Part shown: positions 33,818-42,885 of the stretch, one piece after another | How the letters are laid out: each line of letters opens with the position of its first letter | How positions within the stretch are numbered: position 1 is the first letter of the stretch | NCBI GenBank assembly: GCA_964478025.1 | Contig: CAYZGK010000001.1 | Coordinates: 62,001 to 126,000 of the forward strand | Direction of reading: 5' to 3' | DNA length: 64,000 nt | Origin: UBA3700 sp964478025 | GTDB lineage: Bacteria; Bacillota; Clostridia; Christensenellales; UBA3700 | The notes under the pieces: model-generated | The model's database searches: none | The model's input: only the letters and a program-made list of their open reading frames with translations | Told to the model about the DNA's origin: nothing | Translations under genes and position numbers: made by a program

Positions 33818-35197
33818 TTAAAGATATAAGTCTGCTAAATTATATAGTAGATAAGAATCATTATCGCTTATATTAAAACCGCTTTTAGAAAAGAAGCCAT
33901 ACTTAATTGGTTTTAAATTTGTCATTGAAATTTGAAAAATTTCTTCATTAATTATCTTGTCAGTAATTGGAGCGTTTTGAAATTTGCATTCATAAGAAAT
34001 ATAACCATCATTACATTTTCCAACAACATCAAATTGCCCGTTTTTCTTTTCTTGTGGATTATCATACCAATAAGTTCCAATATCAATTAAAAATGGAGAG
34101 AGATTTCCTTTTTTGTTTTCTTTAATTAAATATTGTTTTGCTATTGATTCAAAACAAAGTGGAATTGTAGTTTTTTCGAATTCTTTTTCAATAAAGTTTT
34201 CGTAGAAGGCAAAATCATTAAGTATGTTGTGGGCGGATTCGTTTTTATATATAAAGTTGTAATAAAATTTAGCACAAAAATCACTAATTCTATAACCGCC
34301 TTTGTGTTTATTATTCTTGTCATTGATAGGTGTGATATATTCAATCAAATCCATTTGAATGAGTTTTTGAAGAACATTTGAAAGTAGAGCAGTACTATCA
34401 ATATGAGATTTCGAAAGAATATCTGAAAAATGAAATGCTCCTAGAGCAATAGCTTCAAAAACAGCATTTGCACTATTTATTTTTCTCAATTCACTTTTTA
34501 AATATATTTCAAGAAAATCTTTAAGATTAGCAAAACGTCCACTTAAGATTCTAATAATGTTTTCTTTGACAGAAAGATGTTCATCTATTTGAGCGTTATA
34601 ATAAGGTACCCCACCAAAGGCCGCATATAATCTTACCTTATCCTCAAGAGAAAAAGAAGGATAGAAAAAGGAAGAATCATAATAGTCCATCTGTTTTAAA
34701 AGTATAGAGGAGTTAAATCTCATATATAAAGGATTACTATGCTCCTGTATTTCTTCCATAGCAGAAATGCTACTGCCTAGAATAAAGAATTTTATATTAC
34801 TATTTAATGCATGAGAATCAATTATTTCTTGTAGTTTAGAGTCACAACCATCTATTGTTTGTCTAATATAAGGATATTCATCTAAAACAAAATAGACTTC
34901 ATGAGTTTTGGCATAATCAAAAATATAATCAATTGCCTCAATGAAATTTTCAAAAGCGATATGATCTACATTTAGTACTTGTTTTATCAAATTAGTAAGT
35001 TGATTAATATTGTCCTTTTCGCTTGATTCTTTACATTGATACATAATTAAAGGAACGTTTTTATTCATCAAACAATGCTTAACAAGCTCTGTTTTACCCA
35101 TATGTCTTTTACCATAGATTAGGCATCCTTGGTAGCCTTTTTTGCTTAATATATTTTCTATTATTTCAATTTCTTCTTTTCTTCCAATAAATTCCAT
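33818..35197 (-). CDS. Archaeal-type ATPase (ATPase_2) with C-terminal DUF234
   Basis: The protein has 459 residues. It has FIGRKEEI near the N-terminus, Walker A GKRHMGKT (29-36), Walker B-like YFVLDEYPYI and the sensor region FFILGSSISAM, then a winged-helix-like part and a C-terminal DUF234 domain with a YECKFQ nuclease-like Lys. It belongs to the same broad class of STAND/AAA-like P-loop proteins as the DUF4143 genes but to a different family. The start at 35197 has RBS AGGTGG (complement of 35205-35210). The function of this family is not known. Confidence 0.88.
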   Translation of the reverse strand: MEFIGRKEEIEIIENILSKKGYQGCLIYGKRHMGKTELVKHCLMNKNVPLIMYQCKESSEKDNINQLTNLIKQVLNVDHIAFENFIEAIDYIFDYAKTHEVYFVLDEYPYIRQTIDGCDSKLQEIIDSHALNSNIKFFILGSSISAMEEIQEHSNPLYMRFNSSILLKQMDYYDSSFFYPSFSLEDKVRLYAAFGGVPYYNAQIDEHLSVKENIIRILSGRFANLKDFLEIYLKSELRKINSANAVFEAIALGAFHFSDILSKSHIDSTALLSNVLQKLIQMDLIEYITPINDKNNKHKGGYRISDFCAKFYYNFIYKNESAHNILNDFAFYENFIEKEFEKTTIPLCFESIAKQYLIKENKKGNLSPFLIDIGTYWYDNPQEKKNGQFDVVGKCNDGYISYECKFQNAPITDKIINEEIFQISMTNLKPIKYGFFSKSGFNISDNDSYLLYNLADLYL

Positions 35198-35210
35198 GAA
35201 ATTTCCACCT

Positions 35211-35285
35211 TTATAATTTAGTTAATTATGATTTAGTAAATTATGATTAACTAAATTTTGTATTAGTTTATTTTGTTTGTTAAGG
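35211..35285 (-). repeat. 15-bp tandem repeats between promoter region and RBS of the ATPase_2 gene
   Basis: In plus-strand reading, TTATAATTTAGTTAA (35211), TTATGATTTAGTAAA (35226) and TTATGATTAACTAAA (35241) are consecutive 15-bp units. TTTTGTATTAGTTTA (35256) and one more decayed unit follow. The outer parts TTTAGTTAA (35217-35225) and TTAACTAAA (35247-35255) also form an inverted repeat. The array abuts the RBS. Confidence 0.8.
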
Positions 35286-35314
35286 TATAAAATAAGAAAG
35301 TGTGAATAAAAAAA

Positions 35315-35343
35315 CCTCCAAGTTTTTGTTAGTGACTTGGAGG
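35315..35343 (-). terminator. Terminator of the minus-strand DUF2804/membrane-protein operon
   Basis: CCTCCAAGT (35315-35323) pairs with ACTTGGAGG (35335-35343); the A-run at 35308-35314 gives the minus-strand U-tract. Confidence 0.9.
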
Positions 35344-35365
35344 CTTAAGATAAGCTATATTCTTA

Positions 35366-36316
35366 CTATTTAGTATGAGTGATTACGGTTATTTTGCCAT
35401 CATATAAACCTACAACACCTAAAGATATATCGCCTGTAACAACATTGTTTGAGTCAACTGTTGCTGTTCCTACTTGTCCAATATTCCACATGATTGTAGA
35501 TATTTCATTGCAAAGAGTAGTATTCATTTCTTCAAGTGAGTAAAACTCATTTACCATATTAAGGATTGCTTTTCCTGTTGGGGTATTAGTATCTCCGTTT
35601 ATACCAATAGTTCCATCAGAGAATACTAGCTTTCCAGTAGAATCTACACTTGTTTTAATATTAGAAACAAGATAAATATTTTTTGGTAAAATTGAACTCT
35701 TGTCTTCTCCTAATTTTTCAGAAATTGGAGTTGTGTCAAAAGAGGCAACTATTCTCATATAGAAGTCTCCATCTGTAGTTTTCGTCAAAGTTAATTCTTT
35801 AATGTTTAGTTTTAAATCTGCAGCTTTTTGTAAATCTGCATCAGTTGAATCGGCAGCATCTGATGATGCGGATGAAACTATTTCATTAAAGATATAGGCA
35901 ATAGTTGTATCTTTGTAAGATAAAAGATATTGATTATCATACTTTAACATTCCTGCTGATGTTGCAAGAGACGTGTAATCAAAAGTATCTTTATCATATC
36001 CATCTACATTTGCAAAATTTGTTTCAGTATTTGATGATTCCTCAGTAGAATCATATCCATTTTTAACAACGTCGGATTCTTTTACATTTTTCATAGAAAC
36101 TAATTCTTTAATGATCTTAAATAAAGTTAAATCACCAAAGCCTAATTCATTTAAAGATTTATTATTTAGTTGCTCAATTTTTGTATCCCCAATGTTTATC
36201 ATGTTTGGAGTTATAACAAATAAAGATACTGCTATAACAGCAACAATAAGAAGAATAACAATTAAAGAAGTTATACAACAAATTTTACAACCTGTATGAC
36301 TTTTTCCTTTAGACAT
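35366..36316 (-). CDS. Single-pass membrane protein with extracellular domain, unknown
   Basis: The protein has 316 residues: a basic, Cys-containing N-terminus (KSHTGCKICC), one membrane helix (~14-37) and a long predicted extracellular region rich in Thr, Asp and Ser. I chose the internal ATG at 36316 because GAGAGG lies 9 bp before it, whereas the longer ORF overlaps the preceding gene. It is downstream of the DUF2804 gene in the same orientation (13-bp gap), so the two probably form an operon. The N-terminal part resembles the small protein at 24525. Function unknown. Confidence 0.75.
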   Translation of the reverse strand: MSKGKSHTGCKICCITSLIVILLIVAVIAVSLFVITPNMINIGDTKIEQLNNKSLNELGFGDLTLFKIIKELVSMKNVKESDVVKNGYDSTEESSNTETNFANVDGYDKDTFDYTSLATSAGMLKYDNQYLLSYKDTTIAYIFNEIVSSASSDAADSTDADLQKAADLKLNIKELTLTKTTDGDFYMRIVASFDTTPISEKLGEDKSSILPKNIYLVSNIKTSVDSTGKLVFSDGTIGINGDTNTPTGKAILNMVNEFYSLEEMNTTLCNEISTIMWNIGQVGTATVDSNNVVTGDISLGVVGLYDGKITVITHTK

Positions 36317-36329
36317 TTTTTGTACCTCT

Positions 36330-37370
36330 CTACCATTTATTATGGACTTTTTCTGCAAATCCAATTTTATTATTTATTTCTATTTTTTCTCCATTATCAA
36401 GAATAAAGTATCCTTTAAAATAACCAAAAACTTGATGTGGAATCATACATAGTATACCTAAGTTTACCGGAGCTTGTCTATCTATAATAGGGGTGAAGTC
36501 CATGTAGAACCTACCATCATTAGATGTAAAAGTCCAAGGCGACATGAAATCATCCTTGCCATCTTTTTGTGGTATATTAAATGTAACTTCATCTAATTTA
36601 TAGCCTTTTCCATCAACAAAAACCATATTTTCTGTGGCATTAGTAGTGTCACCAAAACCATATCCAATATTAAAGCCAACATTTTTACCATCATCTAAAA
36701 GTGCTTGGAAAGAGCCCCAGTACCACGTGTTGTTGTATGTCCAAACTCCACGGCCCCAATCAAGCCCTGCTAGGGTGTTTTTATCCTCTAGTGTGTAATC
36801 TTCACCTTCAATTGTGAAATAACCATAGGCTTTCATACAATTTGTTTTTTGATTGTAATAAAAATGTTTATCCTTATTAAAAGGAGTAGCTATTACCATA
36901 TGATCTTCAGGTATATCTTTTAAAACAATATCAAAAATTAGTGGGTCCTTGTTATCATAAAATTCTTCAAATACGCCAGATAAATGTTTTTCTTTTCCAT
37001 TATTTTCAAAAGCAAAATCCGCCTGAGCGCTTTTGCCATAAAAATCTCCAATATCAGGAGTTGATGGCGCATTCATTTTTCCCATAGTAAAAAATAAAAG
37101 AGCACTTTTATTGATTTGAGTTTTATTTTTAAAATCAAGAAGAGAAGCGCTAATATTTCCAACATATCCACAGTCTGCAATTGTTAAGCATAGTCCATAC
37201 TCTTGATTGCCTACATAATAATAATCCCATTCTTTTATACGCCATTTTGGTGCTTTTATATCTTGTCTTTTGTATTCCCATACTTGATTAAAAGCAAAGC
37301 CTGGCTCTTGAATATTACCATCGCTTCCTAACAAAGCTTGTTTTTTTGTAACTTGATGTTGTGTTGACAT
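36330..37370 (-). CDS. DUF2804 family protein
   Basis: This 346-residue protein matches the DUF2804 pattern: an early NQVWEYKRQ-type region, KEWDYYYVG, a central GLDWGRGVWTYNNTWYWGS block, and a C-terminal FAEKVHNKW ending. No signal peptide is seen. The RBS GAGG is 10 bp before the ATG. Its biochemical function is unknown. The preserved Trp-rich block suggests a beta-rich ligand-binding fold, resembling lipocalin-like domains (inference). Confidence 0.85.
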   Translation of the reverse strand: MSTQHQVTKKQALLGSDGNIQEPGFAFNQVWEYKRQDIKAPKWRIKEWDYYYVGNQEYGLCLTIADCGYVGNISASLLDFKNKTQINKSALLFFTMGKMNAPSTPDIGDFYGKSAQADFAFENNGKEKHLSGVFEEFYDNKDPLIFDIVLKDIPEDHMVIATPFNKDKHFYYNQKTNCMKAYGYFTIEGEDYTLEDKNTLAGLDWGRGVWTYNNTWYWGSFQALLDDGKNVGFNIGYGFGDTTNATENMVFVDGKGYKLDEVTFNIPQKDGKDDFMSPWTFTSNDGRFYMDFTPIIDRQAPVNLGILCMIPHQVFGYFKGYFILDNGEKIEINNKIGFAEKVHNKW

Positions 37371-37450
37371 AATTAAACCTCTTATATATATTTTATCATT
37401 TTAATAAAATATAGTGAATATAATAAAAAGTAGCGTTAATTTTTCCCTTT

Positions 37451-37459
37451 TGTTATAAT
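37451..37459 (+). promoter_or_regulatory. Extended -10 promoter of trmB with predicted leaderless start
   Basis: TGTTATAAT is an extended -10 (TATAAT at 37454-37459). The ATG begins exactly 6 nt later, so the mRNA probably begins at the start codon. No good -35 is seen. Confidence 0.65.
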
Positions 37460-37465
37460 CTTTAC

Positions 37466-38137
37466 ATGCGAATGAGAAGAAAGGGAAATTTGGATAATAG
37501 AATTGCTCAAAGTGGCGATTATTTAATCGCAACTGAAGGTACATTTTCTGATGTTAACAAATATATAGAACAAAAAGAATATATAGATGTTAAATCTCTA
37601 TTTGGTAATGATAATAATATTGAGTTAGATTTAGGTTGCGGCCTTGGTAGTTTTGCTATCTTAAAAGCTATGCAAAATAAAAACATAAATTATATTGCTG
37701 TAGAAAAATTTAGTAACATAATTATTGGAGCAATAGAAAAGGCAAGAGAGAAGCAAGTTAAAAACTTAAAATTTATTAATTGTAGAGTTGAATGTATAGA
37801 AAAATTTATAAAGGATGAAAGTGTTTCTACTATCTACTTAAATTTTTCAAATCCACTTCCTTCCTCAACAGACGAAAAACAGAGATTAACCTCACAAAGA
37901 TTTTTAAATATTTATAAGAAAATCTTAAAAAATGATGGAAAAATAGAGCAAAAAACAGACGATTTAGAGTTTTTTGAATATTCTATTGAAAGTTTTAAAA
38001 AGGCTGGATTTAGAGTTGAAAACATATGCTATGATGTAAGCAAAGCTAATATTAAGGGCAATGTTATTACAGAACATGAAGAAAAATATATGAAAATGGG
38101 AAAGAAAATAAATAGATTAGAGGCTTATAAATGTTAA
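37466..38137 (+). CDS. trmB: tRNA (guanine-N7-)-methyltransferase TrmB, atypical motif
   Basis: This 223-residue methyltransferase has the MRMRRKGN start and SAM motif LDLGCGLGSFAI typical of TrmB, which methylates G46 of tRNA. The usual SDPWPKKRH loop is replaced by SNPLPSSTDEKQRL: the acidic and basic residues are changed, while KQRLTSQRFL and KTDDLEFFEYS remain recognisable. Activity on the normal substrate is therefore less certain. There is no Shine-Dalgarno because a -10 box ends 6 nt before the ATG. The stop overlaps the next gene by 7 bases. Confidence 0.82.
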   Translation: MRMRRKGNLDNRIAQSGDYLIATEGTFSDVNKYIEQKEYIDVKSLFGNDNNIELDLGCGLGSFAILKAMQNKNINYIAVEKFSNIIIGAIEKAREKQVKNLKFINCRVECIEKFIKDESVSTIYLNFSNPLPSSTDEKQRLTSQRFLNIYKKILKNDGKIEQKTDDLEFFEYSIESFKKAGFRVENICYDVSKANIKGNVITEHEEKYMKMGKKINRLEAYKC

Positions 38138-39336
38138 ATAAATACAATTTCACAAAAGTTTCATGCTATTTAGGTTTTTTCGTACAAGCAATAGTTGTCA
38201 ATCTTGTACCGCTTTTATTTGTATGTATACAAGATGAGTTTAATATAGATTTAGCAAAACTAACATTAATAATAACTATTACATTTTTTGTGCAACTTGT
38301 TATTGATGCACTCTCTACAAGACTTATAGAAAAATTAGGATATAGATTAATAGCAATCCTTGCGCATATTTGTAGTTGTGTGGGATTATTACTTCTAGGG
38401 TTTTTGCCTTTTATAATGAACAATCATTATTTAGGAATAGTAATATCTATAATGATAGCATCACTTGGCGCTGGGTTTATAGAGGTTATAATAAGTCCAA
38501 TAGTTGAGGCTATACCTGGCAAAAGATCAAATATGGGTCTTAACTTTTTACACTCTTCATATTGTTGGGGAGTTGCGGTGGTGGTGCTTCTTACAACCCT
38601 TTATGTTAAATTTTTAGGTTCTTATTGGCGCTATTTGCCCATGGTTTGTGCTATTTTCCCTTTTGTTAATATAATTGCCTTTATATTTGTTCCAATTGAA
38701 GAGTTAAAGGCAGAGAATGAAGAATCAAAAATGTCTTTATTAGACTTATTAAAAAACAAAGTATTCCTTGCATGTCTTCTTATGATAGTTTGCGCTGGTG
38801 CTACAGAACTTGCAATTGCTCAATGGGCATCTTATTTTGCAGAACGTGGACTTAATGTTTCAAAAACCATGGGAGATTTATTAGGCCCCCTTGCTTTTGC
38901 AATATTAATGGGAACGGCAAGAATATTATCTGGCGTTTTTGCAGATAAAATAGGTCAAGAAAAGATAATAATATTTTCAGCTATAGGGTGTATTATAAGT
39001 TATGTAATAATAATTGTTTCTCCAGCAGTTATTTCTTTAATAGGTTGTGCTCTATGTGGATTTTTTGTAGGTGCTACGTGGCCTGGTATTTTAAATATTG
39101 CTGCAAAGAAATTCAAAAATGGTGAAAGTAAAGTTTTTTCAATAATGGCACTAGGGGGAGATGCTGGGTGCATGCTTGGACCAACAATTGTAGGTGCCAT
39201 ATCTAATTGTATCTCATCAAGTAGTGGTGATGGCCTTAGAATAGGAATTTTGGTTGCAATAGTTTTTCCAGTTCTTCTTTTAGCCTTAATATTATTCGTT
39301 GTAAAATATTCAAAGAAAGAAAATTTAAGTAAATAG
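38131..39336 (+). CDS. MFS transporter
   Basis: This 401-residue, 12-helix transporter has the loop SFYF/ADKIGQEK-type cytoplasmic signature (ILSGVFADKIGQEK) between helices 8 and 9 and a small-residue-rich central helix set. The pattern resembles FucP-like or NarK-unrelated sugar and drug carriers, but the substrate cannot be assigned. It starts with an ATG inside the last codons of trmB, so it is translationally coupled. A GAGG lies 7 bp upstream. Confidence 0.85.
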   Translation: MLNKYNFTKVSCYLGFFVQAIVVNLVPLLFVCIQDEFNIDLAKLTLIITITFFVQLVIDALSTRLIEKLGYRLIAILAHICSCVGLLLLGFLPFIMNNHYLGIVISIMIASLGAGFIEVIISPIVEAIPGKRSNMGLNFLHSSYCWGVAVVVLLTTLYVKFLGSYWRYLPMVCAIFPFVNIIAFIFVPIEELKAENEESKMSLLDLLKNKVFLACLLMIVCAGATELAIAQWASYFAERGLNVSKTMGDLLGPLAFAILMGTARILSGVFADKIGQEKIIIFSAIGCIISYVIIIVSPAVISLIGCALCGFFVGATWPGILNIAAKKFKNGESKVFSIMALGGDAGCMLGPTIVGAISNCISSSSGDGLRIGILVAIVFPVLLLALILFVVKYSKKENLSK

Positions 39337-39421
39337 AAAGCTTTATAAATCATACATTTAGACACTTGTCTTCTATGTAAAATTTTTTACTACATTTATG
39401 TCTAACAATTTCGAACAAAAC

Positions 39422-39469
39422 CACAATATATAGTAGTTAGACAAAAAATTACTCACAATATTTTGTGGT
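39422..39469 (+). promoter_or_regulatory. Two NrdR-box-like operator sites
   Basis: CACAATATATAGTAGT (39422-39437) and CACAATATTTTGTGGT (39454-39469) match the NrdR-box pattern. Their starts are 32 bp apart, three helical turns, as in known NrdR targets. They lie directly upstream of the nrdD -35, so repression by NrdR is likely. The rest of the gap 39337-39572 is AT-rich and holds only this control region. Confidence 0.78.
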
Positions 39470-39475
39470 TTGCTA

Positions 39476-39504
39476 TTGACATGTATATCTTTGATATATA
39501 TAAT
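39476..39504 (+). promoter_or_regulatory. Promoter of nrdD
   Basis: TTGACA (39476-39481), a 17-bp spacer and TATAAT (39499-39504) are a perfect consensus promoter placed just after the NrdR boxes. Confidence 0.9.
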
Positions 39505-39572
39505 CTAAATACACTTTAATTTTGAGAGAAAAATTAACACTGGGTTAATTGTATGTAAGGAGGAAGGGTTTT

Positions 39573-41747
39573 ATGTTGAAACTTATTAAACGTAATGGTT
39601 CAGAAGCAGATTATGATAAATCAAAAATCATTAGAGCTATAGAAAAGGCTAATTCTAATGTGTCTGAGGCTGCTAGAATTTCGCAAGAAGATATTGAGAG
39701 AATAGCAAATGAAATTACTATAGAGTGTGAAAAGGCTATTCGTTCATTTAACGTTGAAGAAATTCAAGATAGAGTTGAAAATAAATTAATGGACATGGGT
39801 GCCCATGATTTGGCAAGAAAGTATATCACATATAGATATACAAGAGCTGTTGTTAGAAAGTCTAATACAACTGATGAACAAATCATGTCATTAATTGAAT
39901 GCAACAATGAAGAAGTAAAACAAGAAAATTCAAATAAAAATCCAACAGTAAACTCCGTTCAAAGAGATTATATGGCAGGCGAGGTAAGTAAAGATTTAAC
40001 TCGTAGAGTTTTATTGCCAGAAGATATAGTAGCTGCACATGATGCTGGTATAATTCACTTCCATGACGCTGACTATTTTGCTCAACATATGCATAACTGC
40101 GATTTAATTAATCTTGAAGATATGCTTCAAAATGGTACAGTTATCTCAGGCACACTAATTGAAAGGCCACATAGCTTTTCAACAGCTTGTAATATTGCAA
40201 CACAAATAATTGCTCAAGTAGCTTCTTCTCAATATGGTGGACAAAGTATTTCTTTAACTCACTTAGCACCATTCGTTGATGTTTCAAGAAAGAAAATTAG
40301 ATCAGAATTACAAGAAGAATTAAAAGACTTAAATGTTTCTGAAGAAAAGTTAGATGAACTTACAGAATCTAGATTAAGACAAGAAGTAAGAAAGGGTATT
40401 CAAACAATTCAATATCAAGTTGTAACTTTAATGACAACTAATGGCCAAGCTCCTTTCGTTACAGTATTTATGTACTTAAATGAGGCACAAAACGAACAAG
40501 AAAAATCTGACCTTGCGTTAATTATTGAAGAAACTTTAAAGCAAAGAATAAAGGGCGTAAAGAATGAAGCAGGAGTATATACAACACCAGCTTTTCCAAA
40601 ATTAATTTATGTTTTAGAGCCAGATAATATTAAAGAGGGAACAAGATTCTGGTATTTAACAGTACTTGCTGCAAAGTGTACTGCAAAGAGAATGGTTCCT
40701 GACTATATATCTGAAAAGAAGATGCTTGAATATAAGGTAGATAAAAACGGCGAAGGCCATTGTTATACATGTATGGGATGTAGGTCTTTCTTAACTCCTT
40801 ATGTTGATGCAAATGGTAAGCCAAAGTACTACGGAAGATTTAATCAAGGCGTTGTAACTATTAACCTTGTAGATGTAGCTTTATCTTCAAAAGGCAATGT
40901 TGAAAACTTCTGGAAGATATTTGATGAAAGACTAGAACTTTGTTATAGAGCTTTAATGGCAAGACATAATAGATTAATGGGAACTAAGTCAGATGCAGCT
41001 CCAATTTTGTGGCAATATGGAGCCCTTGCAAGATTAAAGAAAGGTGAAACAATAGATAAGTTATTGTTTGGTGGATATTCTACAATTTCTTTAGGATATG
41101 CAGGACTATATGAATGCGTAAAGTATATGACAGGTAAGTCTCATACAGATCCAAGTGCAAAACCATTTGCTCTTGAAGTTATGCAATATATGAATGATAA
41201 GTGTAAAGAATGGAAAGAAAAAGAAAATATTGACTTCTCATTGTATGGAACTCCACTAGAATCTACAACATATAAGTTTGCTAAAGCTTTACAAAAGAGA
41301 TTCGGTATAATTCCTGGTGTTACAGATAAGAACTATATTACAAACAGTTACCACATTCACGTAACAGAAAAAATTGATGCATTTAATAAATTAAAGATAG
41401 AAAGTGAATTCCAAAAACTATCTCCAGGTGGGGCTATTTCATATGTTGAAGTTCCTAATATGCAAAATAATATTGAAGCCGTATTATCTGTAATGCAATT
41501 TATTTATGAAAATATTATGTATGCAGAATTAAATACTAAATCAGACTACTGTCAATGTTGTGGATACGATGGAGAAATCGAAATCGTTAATGATGCTAAT
41601 GGTAAACTTATTTGGAGATGTCCAAAGTGTGGAAACACTGATCAAACAAAAATGAACGTAGCAAGAAGAACCTGTGGCTATATTGGAACACAATATTGGA
41701 ACCAAGGTAGAACTCAAGAAATAAAAGAAAGGGTATTACATCTATAA
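39573..41747 (+). CDS. nrdD: Anaerobic ribonucleoside-triphosphate reductase
   Basis: This 724-residue class III ribonucleotide reductase makes dNTPs without oxygen. An ATP-cone lies at the N-terminus (LIKRNGSEADYDKSKI). The zinc site is CQCCGYDGE...CPKCGN, and the glycyl-radical loop is RTCGYIG, with glycines 702 and 705 near the C-terminus. The ATG at 39573 is preferred to the upstream TTG because AAGGAGG (39557-39563) is properly placed. The activase nrdG follows after a hairpin. Confidence 0.96.
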   Translation: MLKLIKRNGSEADYDKSKIIRAIEKANSNVSEAARISQEDIERIANEITIECEKAIRSFNVEEIQDRVENKLMDMGAHDLARKYITYRYTRAVVRKSNTTDEQIMSLIECNNEEVKQENSNKNPTVNSVQRDYMAGEVSKDLTRRVLLPEDIVAAHDAGIIHFHDADYFAQHMHNCDLINLEDMLQNGTVISGTLIERPHSFSTACNIATQIIAQVASSQYGGQSISLTHLAPFVDVSRKKIRSELQEELKDLNVSEEKLDELTESRLRQEVRKGIQTIQYQVVTLMTTNGQAPFVTVFMYLNEAQNEQEKSDLALIIEETLKQRIKGVKNEAGVYTTPAFPKLIYVLEPDNIKEGTRFWYLTVLAAKCTAKRMVPDYISEKKMLEYKVDKNGEGHCYTCMGCRSFLTPYVDANGKPKYYGRFNQGVVTINLVDVALSSKGNVENFWKIFDERLELCYRALMARHNRLMGTKSDAAPILWQYGALARLKKGETIDKLLFGGYSTISLGYAGLYECVKYMTGKSHTDPSAKPFALEVMQYMNDKCKEWKEKENIDFSLYGTPLESTTYKFAKALQKRFGIIPGVTDKNYITNSYHIHVTEKIDAFNKLKIESEFQKLSPGGAISYVEVPNMQNNIEAVLSVMQFIYENIMYAELNTKSDYCQCCGYDGEIEIVNDANGKLIWRCPKCGNTDQTKMNVARRTCGYIGTQYWNQGRTQEIKERVLHL

Positions 41748-41756
41748 GATAAAAAA

Positions 41757-41782
41757 AATACCGATTAAGTTCGGTATTTTTT
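41757..41782 (+). terminator. Hairpin between nrdD and nrdG
   Basis: AATACCGA (41757-41764) pairs with TCGGTATT (41771-41778), then a T run. It may terminate part of the nrdD transcript and lower nrdG expression. Confidence 0.85.
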
Positions 41783-41792
41783 AACTAAAACT

Positions 41793-42311
41793 ATGAATAT
41801 AGCAACAATTAAATATTACGATATTGCAAATGGTAAGGGTGTTAGAACGTCAGTATTTGTATCTGGCTGTAGACATCACTGTCCAAATTGCTTTAATGAA
41901 GTCGCATGGGATTTTAATTATGGAGAAGAATACACAAAAGATGTTGAAAATAAGATTATAGAATCTTTGGCTCCAGATTATATTGATGGGATTTCTATTT
42001 TGGGTGGAGAACCTTTTGAAGTAGAAAATCAAAAAGATTTAGTTATTCTTTTGCAAAAAATTAAGAACATATATCCAAAAAAGACAGTATGGATATATTC
42101 TGGATTTACATTTGAAGAGATAAAAAATGGATCCCGCGCAAGTGGACTTTATGCAAATGAGCTTTTGTCTTTATGCGATGTTTTAGTTGATGGAAGATTT
42201 ATAGAAGCTCAAAAAAATATTTCACTAAAGTTTAGAGGTTCTGAAAATCAAAGAATCATAGATGTGAAAAAAACTCTACAAAGTGGCAATGTTGAATTAT
42301 ATATGGACTAA
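41793..42311 (+). CDS. nrdG: Anaerobic ribonucleoside-triphosphate reductase activase
   Basis: This 172-residue radical SAM protein has CRHHCPNC for the 4Fe-4S cluster (residues ~27-34) and the GGEPFEVE block. It generates the glycyl radical on NrdD. No Shine-Dalgarno is visible before ATG 41793, just 11 bp after the hairpin, so expression may depend on readthrough. It converges on the minus-strand small gene 42312-42539. Confidence 0.94.
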   Translation: MNIATIKYYDIANGKGVRTSVFVSGCRHHCPNCFNEVAWDFNYGEEYTKDVENKIIESLAPDYIDGISILGGEPFEVENQKDLVILLQKIKNIYPKKTVWIYSGFTFEEIKNGSRASGLYANELLSLCDVLVDGRFIEAQKNISLKFRGSENQRIIDVKKTLQSGNVELYMD

Positions 42312-42539
42312 TTAAATATGTGCCATTAAAAGCATATAAAAACTTAAGGAATCTATTTTATAACTATTTTGCTTTATATTAGTTTCAATTAATTCTCTGC
42401 AAGTTTTAGGTGACTTATCTGGTTTATTACGTAAACGGAGTGTTTTTATTTGTTCTTCGTTACCTTTTTCGTTTTGAATAAACCAATTAATTATTAAATC
42501 TTTTTCTTCTTCAAGCAGTGGTTTGTTTATATCTTCCAT
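42312..42539 (-). CDS. Small charged hypothetical protein (75 aa)
   Basis: The RBS GAGAGGAC lies 7 bp before the ATG (complement of 42537-42539), supporting a real gene. The protein is charged, with an EEEKDLIINWF opening and no recognised domain. Its stop abuts the nrdG stop (convergent). Function unknown. Confidence 0.6.
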   Translation of the reverse strand: MEDINKPLLEEEKDLIINWFIQNEKGNEEQIKTLRLRNKPDKSPKTCRELIETNIKQNSYKIDSLSFYMLLMAHI

Positions 42540-42600
42540 AATTGTCCTCTCTATTTATTTTATAAAAAAAATGTTAAAATATACAAGAGGGGTGATAATT

Positions 42601-42885
42601 ATGATATACGTAGTATGTGTAAATAAAGTGTTAAAAGAAAATATAGAACCATTCTTAAAAGCAGCTCTTGAACATGCAAGTATTTCAAAAAGCACAGATA
42701 AAGGTTGTTTAAGATTTGATGTTTCTAAATATAACGAAATGAATAACGAAATAGTATTTTTTGAATTATGGGAATCTAAAGAGTTTTTAGATAAACATAC
42801 AAATAGATGCAGTGGCAGTGAACTTTTAAAAGTAATTCAAGAAAATAGATATAATAAGAATTTAAATATTTATGAAATTTTATAA
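42601..42885 (+). CDS. Antibiotic-biosynthesis-monooxygenase (ABM) fold small protein
   Basis: The 94-residue protein has the dimeric alpha-beta barrel pattern: MIYVVCVNKV opening strand, a helix FLKAALEHASIS, CLRFDV and VFFELWESKEFLDKHT with the typical W-x-S-x-E-x-L-D-x-H core. Family members include YgiN-like quinol monooxygenases and heme-degrading proteins. The ATG at 42601 is chosen from RBS GAGGGG; a longer ORF upstream has no RBS. The following small gene overlaps by 14 bases. Confidence 0.82.
   Translation: MIYVVCVNKVLKENIEPFLKAALEHASISKSTDKGCLRFDVSKYNEMNNEIVFFELWESKEFLDKHTNRCSGSELLKVIQENRYNKNLNIYEIL

Noticed and set aside
39000..39365. 121-codon minus-strand ORF at the end of the MFS gene
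   Set aside because: Antisense to the transporter; no independent evidence.
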